Positions 15,255 to 23,372 of a DNA stretch of 32,851 bases are shown one piece after another. This DNA comes from CAZHUM01 sp046484045 (lineage in GTDB: Archaea > Thermoplasmatota > Thermoplasmata > Halarchaeoplasmatales > Halarchaeoplasmataceae). A model generated the notes under the pieces. That model searched no databases. It was not told the origin of the DNA and saw only the letters and a program-made list of their open reading frames with translations. The position numbers and the translations under genes were made by a program. Each line of letters opens with the position of its first letter. Position 1 is the first letter of the stretch. Where the stretch lies: the NCBI GenBank assembly GCA_046484045.1, contig JAWOBZ010000009.1, positions 1-32,851 on the forward strand. The letters run 5' to 3'.

Positions 15255-17318
15255 ATGAAGGAGTATTCAGATACGGAAATAAAGCAGAATTTCAAGGAGT
15301 TCTTGGACGATAATTATTCGTCGGTTTTGTTGAGCACGGCGGATAAATATCCCGACGAACGCTCGATATATGTTAAATACAACGACATGGTAGTGTATTT
15401 CGGTGACGAGTTCCCCGCTTACGTACTAGAAAAACCCTCTAAGTGTTTGAGGCTCGCAGAAGAAGCAGCGTTGGATATATTGGGTTCTTCATATGACGAC
15501 GTACATATCCATATCAGAGTCCGTAAACTACCCCCTGCGAGAAATAAAGGTATCAGAGAACTCAGGGCGGGAGACCTTACGAATTTTATCGCTGTGGACG
15601 GACTGGTGAGAAAGGCAACCGAGGTAAGGCCCAGATTGACGAAGGCGGTTTTCCAGTGCGTGAGATGTAATGCAAAAGTTGAAGTGGAGCAGGTGAGCAG
15701 TACGATCGAAGAACCCATAGAGTGCAGCGGATGTGGAAAATCATCGAATAAAACCAATTTTATGCTTTTATTGGAGGAGTCCGAATTCCAAAATTATCAA
15801 AATCTAGAGATACAGGAATCTCCAGAAGGACTGAGAGGCGGCGACCAGCCGCAGAGATTGAAAGGTTGGATCGAGGAAGACCTCGTTGGGGAAGTATCTC
15901 CAGGTGACAGGATCACTCTGAACGGTATATTGGACGGCGATCCGAAATCGAGCAAGGGAGGCGCTAAATCCAGAACCTACGATATATTCATGAGAGTGAA
16001 CAGTATCGATATAAAAGAGTATGAGTACGAAGACATCAAGCTATCCGAGGAGGATAAGGAGGCAATAAAGAAGGCTTCAGAAGATCCGAAGATATTCCAG
16101 AAAATAGTGGATTCCATATCTCGAAGTATACAGGGGCTCAGGGTTGAGAAAACCGGTCTCGCCCTCCAACTCTTCGGAGGAGTTAGAAAAAAGATGCCTG
16201 ATCAGAGGATCCGGGGCGATATCCACATCTTGTTGGTAGGAGACCCAGGAACAGCAAAATCACAGCTGCTTCGGTATATCTCCGACCTTTCACCAAGAGG
16301 CATGTACGCCTCAGGTAAAGGCTCCACAGGCGCCGGCCTCACGGCAGCGGCTATAAGAGAGGAGATCATGGGGGAGAGCAAATGGACCCTGGAAGCCGGA
16401 ACTTTAGTTCTAGCGGATAAAGGGATCGCCGCTATCGACGAGTTGGACAAGATGAGAGAGGAGGATAGAAGTTCCATGCACGAAGCCATGGAACAGCAGA
16501 GCATATCCGTTGCAAAGGCTGGGATAAATGCTAGGTTGAATTCAAGGTGTGCCATCCTGGGCGCGGCCAATCCTCAATACGGTCGTTTCGAGGAGCACCA
16601 AAACATATCCCAACAGATCAAGCTCCCGGCTCCGTTGATATCCCGGTTCGATCTTATCTTTGCCCTATTAGACAAACCGAATAAAGAGAAGGACAGGAAT
16701 ATCGCAGACCACATATTGAGGGTGCACCACGAGGGTGAAAAACTGATGAACGACGAGGACTACGAAATGGATGAGAGGTTGAAGGCGCCCCTTGAAAAAG
16801 AATTCCTCAGGAAGTACATCGCTTACGCGAAAAAGATAAATCCTGAGATGACGGCTGAGAGCATCTCGAAACTGCAGAATTTCTATATAGATATACGTCA
16901 GGAGGGCGTGGACACGAATACCATACCGATCACGGCAAGACAGCTCGAATCTCTGGTAAGAATGGCAGAAGCCAGTGCGAGGGCGCATTTGAGAGATACC
17001 GTCACTGCGGAGGATTCTGAGAGGGCTATCCGGGTCACGAAGTATTTCCTCAATCAGGTCGCTTCTACCGAAGGCGGTTTCGATATCGATATGGTAGCAG
17101 CAGAGGTCTCCCATTCCGAACGTACGATCTTGCACGAGCTGAGGGATATAATCAGAGATTTGGACCAAGTGCACGAAGGCGGCGTACCCGTAGAAGATAT
17201 TAAAAAGGAAGCGAGCGATAAAGGTATATCAGGAGAACAAGTAAATAAAGAGCTCAAGCGGATGAAGAGAGAAGGGATGCTGTACAATCCCAAAGAGGGC
17301 CGCTTTAAGTTCGCCTGA
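15255..17318 (+). CDS. mcm: Replicative helicase MCM
   Basis: Predicted 687-residue MCM, the ring helicase that unwinds DNA at replication forks. The N-terminal domain carries a zinc motif with C135, C138, C157 and C160. The AAA+ core has Walker A GDPGTAKSQ at 329-337, Walker B AIDEL at 393-397 and the arginine-finger segment SRFD at 463-466. A C-terminal winged helix covers about the last 75 residues (RTILHELRDIIRDLDQ, LKRMKREGMLYNPKEGRFKF). Length and order are normal and there is no intein. It heads a plus-strand series with DUF424 (12-base gap) and NMD3 (12-base gap). Confidence 0.97.
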   Translation: MKEYSDTEIKQNFKEFLDDNYSSVLLSTADKYPDERSIYVKYNDMVVYFGDEFPAYVLEKPSKCLRLAEEAALDILGSSYDDVHIHIRVRKLPPARNKGIRELRAGDLTNFIAVDGLVRKATEVRPRLTKAVFQCVRCNAKVEVEQVSSTIEEPIECSGCGKSSNKTNFMLLLEESEFQNYQNLEIQESPEGLRGGDQPQRLKGWIEEDLVGEVSPGDRITLNGILDGDPKSSKGGAKSRTYDIFMRVNSIDIKEYEYEDIKLSEEDKEAIKKASEDPKIFQKIVDSISRSIQGLRVEKTGLALQLFGGVRKKMPDQRIRGDIHILLVGDPGTAKSQLLRYISDLSPRGMYASGKGSTGAGLTAAAIREEIMGESKWTLEAGTLVLADKGIAAIDELDKMREEDRSSMHEAMEQQSISVAKAGINARLNSRCAILGAANPQYGRFEEHQNISQQIKLPAPLISRFDLIFALLDKPNKEKDRNIADHILRVHHEGEKLMNDEDYEMDERLKAPLEKEFLRKYIAYAKKINPEMTAESISKLQNFYIDIRQEGVDTNTIPITARQLESLVRMAEASARAHLRDTVTAEDSERAIRVTKYFLNQVASTEGGFDIDMVAAEVSHSERTILHELRDIIRDLDQVHEGGVPVEDIKKEASDKGISGEQVNKELKRMKREGMLYNPKEGRFKFA

Positions 17319-17330
17319 AAGGAAGATCCC

Positions 17331-17627
17331 ATGGTCATCAGATACCGAATATACGAACAAGGTGAAGAGGTCTTACTGGCCGCCTGTGATTCAGAACTTT
17401 TAGGTAAAACGTTGGAGGACGGAGAGATACACATGGTCGTCAAGGAATCGTTTTACGGTGGAGAGAGCATCGAACCCCATGAATTGGCTGAGAACTTCGA
17501 CAGGACCACCATCGCCAATCTTGTGGGTGAGGAGACGGTGAAAACCGCCTTGGAAAAGGGATTCGGATGGAAGGAGGACGTTCTGTATATAAATGAGGTA
17601 CCGCATCTTCAAATAGTTCGTATGTAG
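17331..17627 (+). CDS. DUF424 family protein
   Basis: Predicted 98-residue archaeal protein. The openings IRYRIYEQGEEVLLAACDSE and LLGKTLEDGEIHMVVKESFY, then NLVGEETVKTALEKGFG and the final VPHLQIVRM, fit DUF424, a small conserved archaeal family often found near translation genes. No catalytic residues can be named. It lies between mcm and nmd3 with 12-base gaps on both sides, so it is probably co-transcribed with both. AGGAAGAT precedes the ATG. The position next to NMD3 favours a ribosome-linked role. Confidence 0.75.
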   Translation: MVIRYRIYEQGEEVLLAACDSELLGKTLEDGEIHMVVKESFYGGESIEPHELAENFDRTTIANLVGEETVKTALEKGFGWKEDVLYINEVPHLQIVRM

Positions 17628-17639
17628 TGTGTTTTTATT

Positions 17640-18674
17640 ATGTTCTGCGTCGAGTGTGGTAAGGAACCTGATGAGCTGTACGATGGCATGTGTGCAGAAT
17701 GCTATAAAATAGATAAACTTCATGCGGATATAACCGACAAGATAGATATAGACGTCTGCGGTACATGCGGAGCGGTGAAGAAAGGGAACCGATGGATAGA
17801 ACATGCCGACATCTACACGATAATCCTGGACCGAATCGATAGTTCCATCGAAACATCTCCTGACGTGGAGAAATATTCTTTCAAAACGGATTTCCGAGAG
17901 CAGGATCCCCTGCATATAGAAGCTACTGTTCAAGTAGAACTTTTTGCCAAGGGTCTTTCAAGAAAAGTCGATCTGAATACACTCGTACTACTGAGAAAAG
18001 ATCAATGCAAGACCTGCAGCAGGATCCACGGCAACTATTACGAGGCGATCCTACAGGTGAGACCATCCACCGATAAGATGACCACAGAACAGAAAGAACA
18101 GGTCAAGAAAAAGGTAAGCGACGAGATCGAAGTAAAAAGGTCTGATGAGAGGAACATATTCGTCACATCTGAGGAGGAGAAACACGGCGGCTTGGATTTC
18201 TACATCAGTGACAACGGAGTAACGAAGAGATTAGCTAAGAAGCTATCGAACCTCTTTGGAGGCCATGTGACTACTTCCGCCAAGCTGGCCGGAAGAGAGG
18301 ACGGCAAGAACATATACAAAGTTACATATTCCGTTCGTTTACCTCCCTACGAGACGGGTGATTTTTTGGTGAAAGATGATAAACTTTATCGGGTACAGGA
18401 GGTGAGGACCAGCGGAGGATACGTCGTGCTCGTCGATATGGACACTCGCAAAAAGGTAAGTGTGAAGGAAAGGGATATGGACGAGTTCAACTTACTGGAG
18501 GGAGATGAGTTGGTGAAGAAAGCTGTAGTCGTTTCGCAAACCGAAGACGAGATAAAAATACTAGATCCGGATAACTATCAAACCGTCACCCTGATAAAAC
18601 CCGATGATATCGAAGCGTCTAAAGACGAAGTAGATATAGTGAAAGTGAAAGGAAAGATACACATCGTAACTTGA
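17640..18674 (+). CDS. nmd3: Archaeal NMD3 homologue
   Basis: Predicted 344 residues. The N-terminal zinc region has paired cysteines C3/C6 and C18/C21, then C40/C43 (CGTCG), and later CKTCSRIHGNYYEAILQVR. The rest has the NMD3 body: KKHGGLDFYISDNGVTK-like segments, LSNLFGGHVTTSAKLAGR and an OB-like end (YRVQEVRTSGGYVVLVDMDT). In eukaryotes NMD3 is the export adaptor of the 60S subunit; archaeal forms lack the shuttling tail and are thought to act in large-subunit maturation or mRNA-ribosome binding. No clear Shine-Dalgarno is seen; TTTTTATT precedes the ATG. It follows DUF424 closely. Confidence 0.9.
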   Translation: MFCVECGKEPDELYDGMCAECYKIDKLHADITDKIDIDVCGTCGAVKKGNRWIEHADIYTIILDRIDSSIETSPDVEKYSFKTDFREQDPLHIEATVQVELFAKGLSRKVDLNTLVLLRKDQCKTCSRIHGNYYEAILQVRPSTDKMTTEQKEQVKKKVSDEIEVKRSDERNIFVTSEEEKHGGLDFYISDNGVTKRLAKKLSNLFGGHVTTSAKLAGREDGKNIYKVTYSVRLPPYETGDFLVKDDKLYRVQEVRTSGGYVVLVDMDTRKKVSVKERDMDEFNLLEGDELVKKAVVVSQTEDEIKILDPDNYQTVTLIKPDDIEASKDEVDIVKVKGKIHIVT

Positions 18675-18735
18675 CCCCTAATATGCCCCCTTAAAAAAAT
18701 TTATACGTGATGAAACGCTTTAAACGGCAGATCCT

Positions 18736-19740
18736 ATGGAAAATGAAGATAAACCCTTACTTTACACCACCTGGTTCGGAACCTTCTTGATTCAAGATGG
18801 CAACGTGATAGATGCCAGACTGTTCCCCAAAGATGCGGATGAGATTGCGGAAAGAAGAGGGAAATTAAAGAGGGGTGAAACCCTCTCTGAAGAAAGGGAG
18901 ATAGTGAGATCGTTACCGGGCAACGTCATGGTTTACTCGAAAAGACTCTCTGAGTTTGGAGGTGTCACTGGAGATGCTGATGTTCAGATCCAACCCGAGG
19001 ATTACTCTTACGATATGTCATTACTGCAGAAGGCACTGCGGATAGAGGGTGAAAAAGAGCTGAAAGAACCCCAAGATCCTGGAAGAGATATCGGCAAAGC
19101 CATGGAGACGATACAAGACCTGAATGAGACCATCAATATACTCATGGAAAGGCTCAGGGATTGGTCGTCGGTACACTACCAGGAACTGCATGATGTGTTG
19201 AGCGATGAAGAACTTTTAGAGATGTTTGAGAGAGGGGTAGTTCCCAAGGATAAAGGTATCGAACTGATGGGACCTCAGATCACAGAAGAGGAGAAGCAGA
19301 ACTACAGCAGATTTTCCGAGACGATTTTACAGCAGAGGTCTTTCAGAGAAGAGCTCAGTGAGTATGTAGAAAGGAACATGAACATCTATGCACCTAACCT
19401 TACCGCTTTAACGGGTCCTAAGTTGGGTGCTGAATTGATAGCACAAGCCGGTTCTTTGAAAAAACTCGCATTCATGCCCGCCAGCACCGTACAGGTTTTG
19501 GGTGCTGAGAAGTCGCTTTTCAAGCATCTAGAAAAGGGCACCCCACCACCGAAACACGGCTACATTCTACAACACCCCTACGTACACCGCTCGAGTAAAG
19601 AAAACCGTGGTAAGATAGCCAGGACATTTGCAAACAAGATAGTTATCGCAGCTAGGATAGATTATTTCGGTGAAAGGGATGTCGGGGATGAATTGAAGCA
19701 AGAGCTGGAACATAAGATCGAAGAGATCAAGAAAAAATAA
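18736..19740 (+). CDS. nop5: Nop5 (Nop56/58-like) C/D box sRNP core protein
   Basis: Predicted 334 residues. Nop5 bridges L7Ae-bound C/D guide RNA to fibrillarin for 2'-O-methylation of rRNA. A short N-terminal domain (fibrillarin contact) and the coiled-coil/NOSIC region (about 110-200) come first. The RNA-binding Nop domain follows, with LTALTGPKLGAELIAQAG, FMPASTVQVLGAEKSLFKHL, PPPKHGYILQHPYV and GKIARTFANKIVIAARID. The tail is a short KE-rich stretch rather than a long KKE repeat. It has its own TATA-like element (AAAAAATTTATACG, about 18694-18707). The fibrillarin gene, often the next gene in archaea, is absent here; the neighbour is a convergent LSm-like gene. Confidence 0.95.
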   Translation: MENEDKPLLYTTWFGTFLIQDGNVIDARLFPKDADEIAERRGKLKRGETLSEEREIVRSLPGNVMVYSKRLSEFGGVTGDADVQIQPEDYSYDMSLLQKALRIEGEKELKEPQDPGRDIGKAMETIQDLNETINILMERLRDWSSVHYQELHDVLSDEELLEMFERGVVPKDKGIELMGPQITEEEKQNYSRFSETILQQRSFREELSEYVERNMNIYAPNLTALTGPKLGAELIAQAGSLKKLAFMPASTVQVLGAEKSLFKHLEKGTPPPKHGYILQHPYVHRSSKENRGKIARTFANKIVIAARIDYFGERDVGDELKQELEHKIEEIKKK

Positions 19741-19756
19741 AAATCGGGAATGGTGT

Positions 19757-20188
19757 TCATTTAAGCGGGTTTTCAGTTCTATTGGTAGATTCGACTCCTG
19801 CTTCTATTTTATTATATACCGGGATGCCGTAAGGCGACTTGTATCTTCCTATATCTCCCTCTTCAGAAGCCGGGGATTTCCAAGGCCAGATCCTTGTGAC
19901 ATGTTCAACCTGGATGTAGACTTCTTTGAGTCGTATCTTCGTCCAATCGATGAAACCGAACTTCGCATCGCTCTCTATCTTGTCCTTGAAATCCTGTGCA
20001 CTGCTCTCTTCACTTATCTCTCCCCAATCGATATCCATGGAAGAACCCTGGAACACATCTCTTAGAACAATAGTGTTTTCGTCCAGGTCTGTGAGAGTAC
20101 CAACGAACGCAAGTCCGTCATCCATAACCACAAGGATACCTTTCTCTATCAGCGCCTTTAATTTTTTCTCTAACAGTGTGTCTAACAT
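19757..20188 (-). CDS. LSm-like RNA-binding domain protein (predicted)
   Basis: Predicted 143 residues. The stretch GILVVMDDGLAFVGTLTDLD followed by ENTIVLRDV fits the Sm1 motif (hydrophobic strands, D-D-G, F-x-G-x-L, D-x-N, L-x-L). About 45 residues later, KEVYIQVEHVTRIWPW could be the Sm2 strand. The insert between them is acidic. The start is taken as the second ATG at 20188 because GGTGAG sits four bases before it; an in-frame ATG lies at 20203. A TATA-like element, GATATATATTATAC on the minus strand, is about 30 bases upstream. It is convergent with nop5, another RNA-linked gene. The C-terminal 40 residues look disordered. The fold is inferred from pattern only. Confidence 0.55.
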   Translation of the reverse strand: MLDTLLEKKLKALIEKGILVVMDDGLAFVGTLTDLDENTIVLRDVFQGSSMDIDWGEISEESSAQDFKDKIESDAKFGFIDWTKIRLKEVYIQVEHVTRIWPWKSPASEEGDIGRYKSPYGIPVYNKIEAGVESTNRTENPLK

Positions 20189-20255
20189 TTTTCTCACCTT
20201 CATTGTTAGTATAATATATATCGAAAGCAGTAAAAATACTTTTTTATTTTTTTCT

Positions 20256-20726
20256 TTATTGTTCTTCGTTCAAGGCGGACTCTGCAGTCAACCTTATAGA
20301 TCTGATCTTCCCTTCCAATATGTTCACCCTGGATCGGAGTTCGGAGTTCTCCTTTTTCAGTTCGTCGAACCTCTTTCTAAGAAGATCGTTGGGTCCCGAG
20401 GTTATGTGTTCGTTCTCTTTACTGGACACGTCTATATCTTGGACATCGGATCCTTTAACGAGATAAGCTAACTTTATCTGTATGTCTACTGTGTTATCGA
20501 GCTGCACGTCGTAGTAAACGGATCTACCCCCTCTATCCAGTAGGTTTTTATGCAGTTCAAGGTCTCCAGTCACCATCACGTCGCCCTCTTCCATCTTATC
20601 CACCAATTCGAAATCCAAGATCCCTTTGTGTTTTTGATCTACGTCCAAAAAACCGTGTTTTGTATGGAAATCTTTGATCTCTTTTGAAACGTGTGATGGC
20701 AGATTTTCATCCAATATGATCCTCAT
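20256..20726 (-). CDS. DUF5615-like PIN-related protein with coiled coil
   Basis: Predicted 156 residues. The N-terminal ~75 resemble DUF5615/Mut7-C-like PIN-fold proteins: MRIILDENLPSHVSKEI with an acidic pair, then DFELVDKMEEGDVMVTGDLE with a D in the VTGD strand, both candidates for metal binding in an RNase fold. Residues ~115-150 form a heptad-rich coiled coil (DLLRKRFDELKKENSELRSR), which suggests a dimer. DUF5615 proteins are often toxin-like with a partner antitoxin; no antitoxin gene adjoins this one. It lies upstream of the LSm-like gene on the same strand, with an A/T-rich gap of 52 bases that holds that gene's own TATA box. Confidence 0.6.
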   Translation of the reverse strand: MRIILDENLPSHVSKEIKDFHTKHGFLDVDQKHKGILDFELVDKMEEGDVMVTGDLELHKNLLDRGGRSVYYDVQLDNTVDIQIKLAYLVKGSDVQDIDVSSKENEHITSGPNDLLRKRFDELKKENSELRSRVNILEGKIRSIRLTAESALNEEQ

Positions 20727-20812
20727 GGATAGCCATTGCCAAGAGGGTTATTAAATTTTATCGAAAGGGAAATTAATAATTATCATGAACGGTTTATGTA
20801 AAAAAGAGCAAC

Positions 20813-21235
20813 ATGAGTTTCCTGTGGAAGGCGAAGGACGAGATTTACCTAACCGTGGGCATAATACTTTTGATAATAGGTGCTCTTTTCGACCTCGTTT
20901 CTATCTTGATCATGCTGGAGGATATTGAGATCGGAGCCGTAGCACTCTTTATCTTCACACTGATTTTTGTTCTCCCAGCCCTAGTTTTGATAAGGCATGG
21001 TTTAAACGTAAGAGAAAAGCAGGATAAGTTGGAGAAATTAAAGGTTTACTTGGAGAGGAACAAGAGGATCAGAGTTTCTCGTCTAGCTCAAGTTATCAGC
21101 GAAAATGAACTTGATACAGTATCCCTGCTTGAGGAGGCCATGGATAAGGATCTCTTCCAAGGCACATACGATGAGGAAGATGGAGAACAGTACTTCGTTT
21201 TCACTGATTACAGCTACGAAAATACTTATGAATAG
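20813..21235 (+). CDS. Two-helix membrane protein with cytoplasmic winged-helix-like tail
   Basis: Predicted 140 residues. Two hydrophobic helices, about 14-35 and 41-62, form a hairpin. A coiled linker with NVREKQDKLEKLKVYLERNK leads to a ~50-residue domain (RIRVSRLAQVISENELDT, then SLLEEAMDKDLFQGTYD and YFVFTDY) that looks like a winged helix or PCI-like element. Such a plan suits a membrane-tethered regulator or an assembly factor, but no family is recognised. No clear ribosome site is seen at the ATG. It is divergent from the PIN-like gene and 68 bases upstream of the exported protein gene. Confidence 0.6.
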   Translation: MSFLWKAKDEIYLTVGIILLIIGALFDLVSILIMLEDIEIGAVALFIFTLIFVLPALVLIRHGLNVREKQDKLEKLKVYLERNKRIRVSRLAQVISENELDTVSLLEEAMDKDLFQGTYDEEDGEQYFVFTDYSYENTYE

Positions 21236-21303
21236 ATGGTTTAACCACAAGTTTAATATTACTCATACTTACTTTGATAATTAAAATAAAATGAGGGTTA
21301 TCT

Positions 21304-22884
21304 ATGAAATTAATAAAAAAATCCCTGGTATTTACCCTGACAACGCTCCTGTTCTTAAGTATGTTCATACCTATGAGCGGGGCAGAGCAGGCGGAAAAGC
21401 CAGGATGGGAAGTCGGTCAAAAGTGGTCTATGGGTGCTGAACAGAGCATGGATACGAAACTCTCCTCTTCATCCACCATGGATGGATTTATGGGTATGGG
21501 CGGAACGGTAGAGAGTTACAATCTGGATATAGAGGGCGAGATGGGATTTTACCAGATATACGAAATAACTGACGCCGACGAAGATCAATACACTATGGAT
21601 ATAACCGGCGGTGGAGGCATACACATAGAAGGCAGTTTCTCCGTAACCGGTCAATTCCCGAAAGAAGGCAACTACACGATCGATGGAGAGGGTTACGATT
21701 CCTGGCAAGACGATATACCCACTGAAAAGATGACCATGAAAGGCAGCGGTAATTTCCATTTGACACTAAGTATCGATGGTACGGCACATTTCACCAAAGA
21801 TACGAACGCATTGAAGGATATCGACTTAGAAGTGAGTATGAAGATGAAGGGCAAGTTCGAAGGAAAAAATCTACCGTTAGGGTCGGACACAAGTGTATCC
21901 TACTCCACAACTTACGAAAACGGTAGCTATAAACCAGTAGTCGAGGGTTATGCGGTCTATGGTTATGAAGATCTAGATATGGATATCAATGGAGATATCT
22001 CAGCATCTATACTGGCGAGTTTCAATCCCGCTTTGGATATCTTCAACTTCCCGATCTACAGCGGGAAAACCTGGGATATTGATTCCAACGTAACAATGTC
22101 GGGGAACTATGAAGGCAGCATCGATGCAAACGGCCTGCCCGATGAATTCAAAGAACTTATGGATGCCGAAGACGTCTCTTTCCCCATGACTTTGGAAGAC
22201 ATGGATACGGATTCAGAATATATGAAAGATGGAGAGATACAGGAGCACACCGAGGAGATATCTTACAAGGGTGAGTGCACGGGTACGGAAGAGCTCGAAC
22301 TAGGCGATCAGACGATGACAGTCTATCTTCTCTCTTACTCTGAGGACTCAAACGAATACGAATATCCCTACGAATACGATTATGATTTCGGTGGATCTTA
22401 CGGGGCAGACATGGTCTTGAAATACTCCCCAGAGGAAGAATTTTTTGTATCTAACGGAGCTCCTGAAGGTTTTGATGATGAGATGGGGATGGCAGGTAGC
22501 TTCATCCAAGCGGATTCCATGCAGATGGAGCCTGTCAGTGTAGAAGAGGCGGAAGAATCTATGAAATCACTTCAAAGCATGCCTGCAGATAAGGAGAGCA
22601 GCGGTTCGATGGACCTGTTCGCTCCACCGATGATCTATTTGGTGATCGGATTGATAGCCGCCGTCGTGTTGGTGGTACTCTTTGTAGGAATGAGAGCGAG
22701 GGGCAAGAGCGATCACGTTTATCCCCCGGGCGAATCATATACTGAGCAAGGGGATCGAGGGACTCCACCCCCGCCTCAGCAGTCATACGCTCAACAGCCC
22801 TATGGTGGCTCAGAGGTACAAGAACCTATCAGTCGTCCTGAGCACGATGACGGCATGCTTCACCCCGAAGATAGAGAATTCTAA
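21304..22884 (+). CDS. Exported beta-rich protein with C-terminal membrane anchor
   Basis: Predicted 526 residues. The signal peptide is MKLIKKSLVFTLTTLLFLSM to about residue 27 (PMSGA-EQ). The long acidic, Gly- and Met-rich outside domain has many alternating strands, for example MGFYQIYEITDADEDQYTMD and SMKMKGKFEGKN, giving a beta-sheet-rich architecture. A single transmembrane helix lies near 447-468 (MIYLVIGLIAAVVLVVLFVG). The cytoplasmic tail is ~55 residues, rich in Pro and Gln (PPPPQQSYAQQPYGG). No family is recognised; it resembles other predicted archaeal surface proteins with membrane-anchored C-termini. A TATA-like stretch and GGTTAT precede the ATG. A T-rich tract follows the stop. 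Confidence 0.75.
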   Translation: MKLIKKSLVFTLTTLLFLSMFIPMSGAEQAEKPGWEVGQKWSMGAEQSMDTKLSSSSTMDGFMGMGGTVESYNLDIEGEMGFYQIYEITDADEDQYTMDITGGGGIHIEGSFSVTGQFPKEGNYTIDGEGYDSWQDDIPTEKMTMKGSGNFHLTLSIDGTAHFTKDTNALKDIDLEVSMKMKGKFEGKNLPLGSDTSVSYSTTYENGSYKPVVEGYAVYGYEDLDMDINGDISASILASFNPALDIFNFPIYSGKTWDIDSNVTMSGNYEGSIDANGLPDEFKELMDAEDVSFPMTLEDMDTDSEYMKDGEIQEHTEEISYKGECTGTEELELGDQTMTVYLLSYSEDSNEYEYPYEYDYDFGGSYGADMVLKYSPEEEFFVSNGAPEGFDDEMGMAGSFIQADSMQMEPVSVEEAEESMKSLQSMPADKESSGSMDLFAPPMIYLVIGLIAAVVLVVLFVGMRARGKSDHVYPPGESYTEQGDRGTPPPPQQSYAQQPYGGSEVQEPISRPEHDDGMLHPEDREF

Positions 22885-22949
22885 CACCCTTCCTTTACTT
22901 TTTTCGTGATAAATAGTAAATAGTTGTATCATTATCGTCTAGCGATAAT

Positions 22950-23117
22950 ATGGTTGTTAAAGTAGATGAAGACGCATGTATAGCCTGCGGCCTATGTGCC
23001 CAGACCTGCCCGGTCGGTGCCTTTGAAGTAACAGATGTAGCAGAAGTCGATCCCAACGTTTGCGAGGATATTGGAGACTGCGTGGAAGTATGTCCTGTGG
23101 ATGCGTTATCTTTATAA
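22950..23117 (+). CDS. Ferredoxin, two-cluster type with one cysteine missing
   Basis: Predicted 55-residue bacterial-type ferredoxin, MVVKVDEDACIACGLC and onward. The first motif is complete: C10, C13, C16, C20. The second reads C38-E-D-I41-G-D-C44-V-E-V-C48, with Ile where the middle cysteine should be. In the usual exchange of ligands, cluster II would keep only C20, C38 and C44, so it may be [3Fe-4S] or absent. A near-identical, complete paralogue follows 59 bases later. A TATA-like run (GTGATAAATAGTAAATAG) about 30 bases upstream and no ribosome site suggest a leaderless transcript. Electron carrier; partners could include the EtfA ferredoxin domain. Confidence 0.9.
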   Translation: MVVKVDEDACIACGLCAQTCPVGAFEVTDVAEVDPNVCEDIGDCVEVCPVDALSL

Positions 23118-23176
23118 GAACGTAATTTCAGGATAAATATTTTATATATCTTCCTTTTCAATACCCCTGTGATATC
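23118..23176 (+). promoter_or_regulatory. Promoter of the second ferredoxin gene
   Basis: The 59 bases between the two ferredoxin genes carry a long TATA-like run, GATAAATATTTTATATATC, at about 23133-23151. The ATG at 23177 sits about 30 bases after it, so the second copy probably has its own promoter and a leaderless or very short leader. Confidence 0.5.
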
Positions 23177-23344
23177 ATGGTTGTAAACGTAGATGAAGAT
23201 ACATGTATAGCCTGCGGGCAGTGTGAACCGGAGTGTCCGGTTGAAGCGATAACGATAGAAGACGTTGCTGTAATTGATGAGGATCTTTGCATCGATTGTG
23301 GCAACTGTGTGGACGTATGTCCCGTGGATGCAATGAGCCTATAG
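23177..23344 (+). CDS. 2[4Fe-4S] ferredoxin
   Basis: Predicted 55-residue ferredoxin, MVVNVDEDTCIACGQC and onward. It has both CxxCxxCxxxCP motifs intact: C10, C13, C16, C20 and C38, C41, C44, C48, so two [4Fe-4S] clusters are expected. The protein ends ALSL/AMSL like its neighbour, and the first 50 bases of the two genes are almost the same, which marks a tandem duplication. It would carry low-potential electrons for oxidoreductases; the paired cluster spacing equals that of the ferredoxin domain fused to EtfA in this window. It is convergent with the dCMP deaminase gene, 17 bases away across a T-rich tract. Confidence 0.95.
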   Translation: MVVNVDEDTCIACGQCEPECPVEAITIEDVAVIDEDLCIDCGNCVDVCPVDAMSL

Positions 23345-23372
23345 ACAAAGTATAGGGTTCTTTATTTTTTAT
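23345..23372. terminator. T-rich tract between convergent genes
   Basis: TTCTTTATTTTTTAT lies at the end of the second ferredoxin gene and overlaps the stop of the dCMP deaminase gene on the other strand. A T-run of this kind is the usual archaeal termination signal for the plus-strand gene. Confidence 0.35.

Noticed and set aside
15172..15258. Short frame of 28 codons ending with ATGA overlap at mcm
   Set aside because: Rich in Pro, His and Asn, no ribosome site, and the likely mcm TATA box lies inside it, so it would mostly not be transcribed.
20256..20726. Toxin-antitoxin pair with the neighbouring LSm-like gene
   Set aside because: The LSm-like gene is downstream, has its own TATA box, and does not look like a DNA-binding antitoxin.
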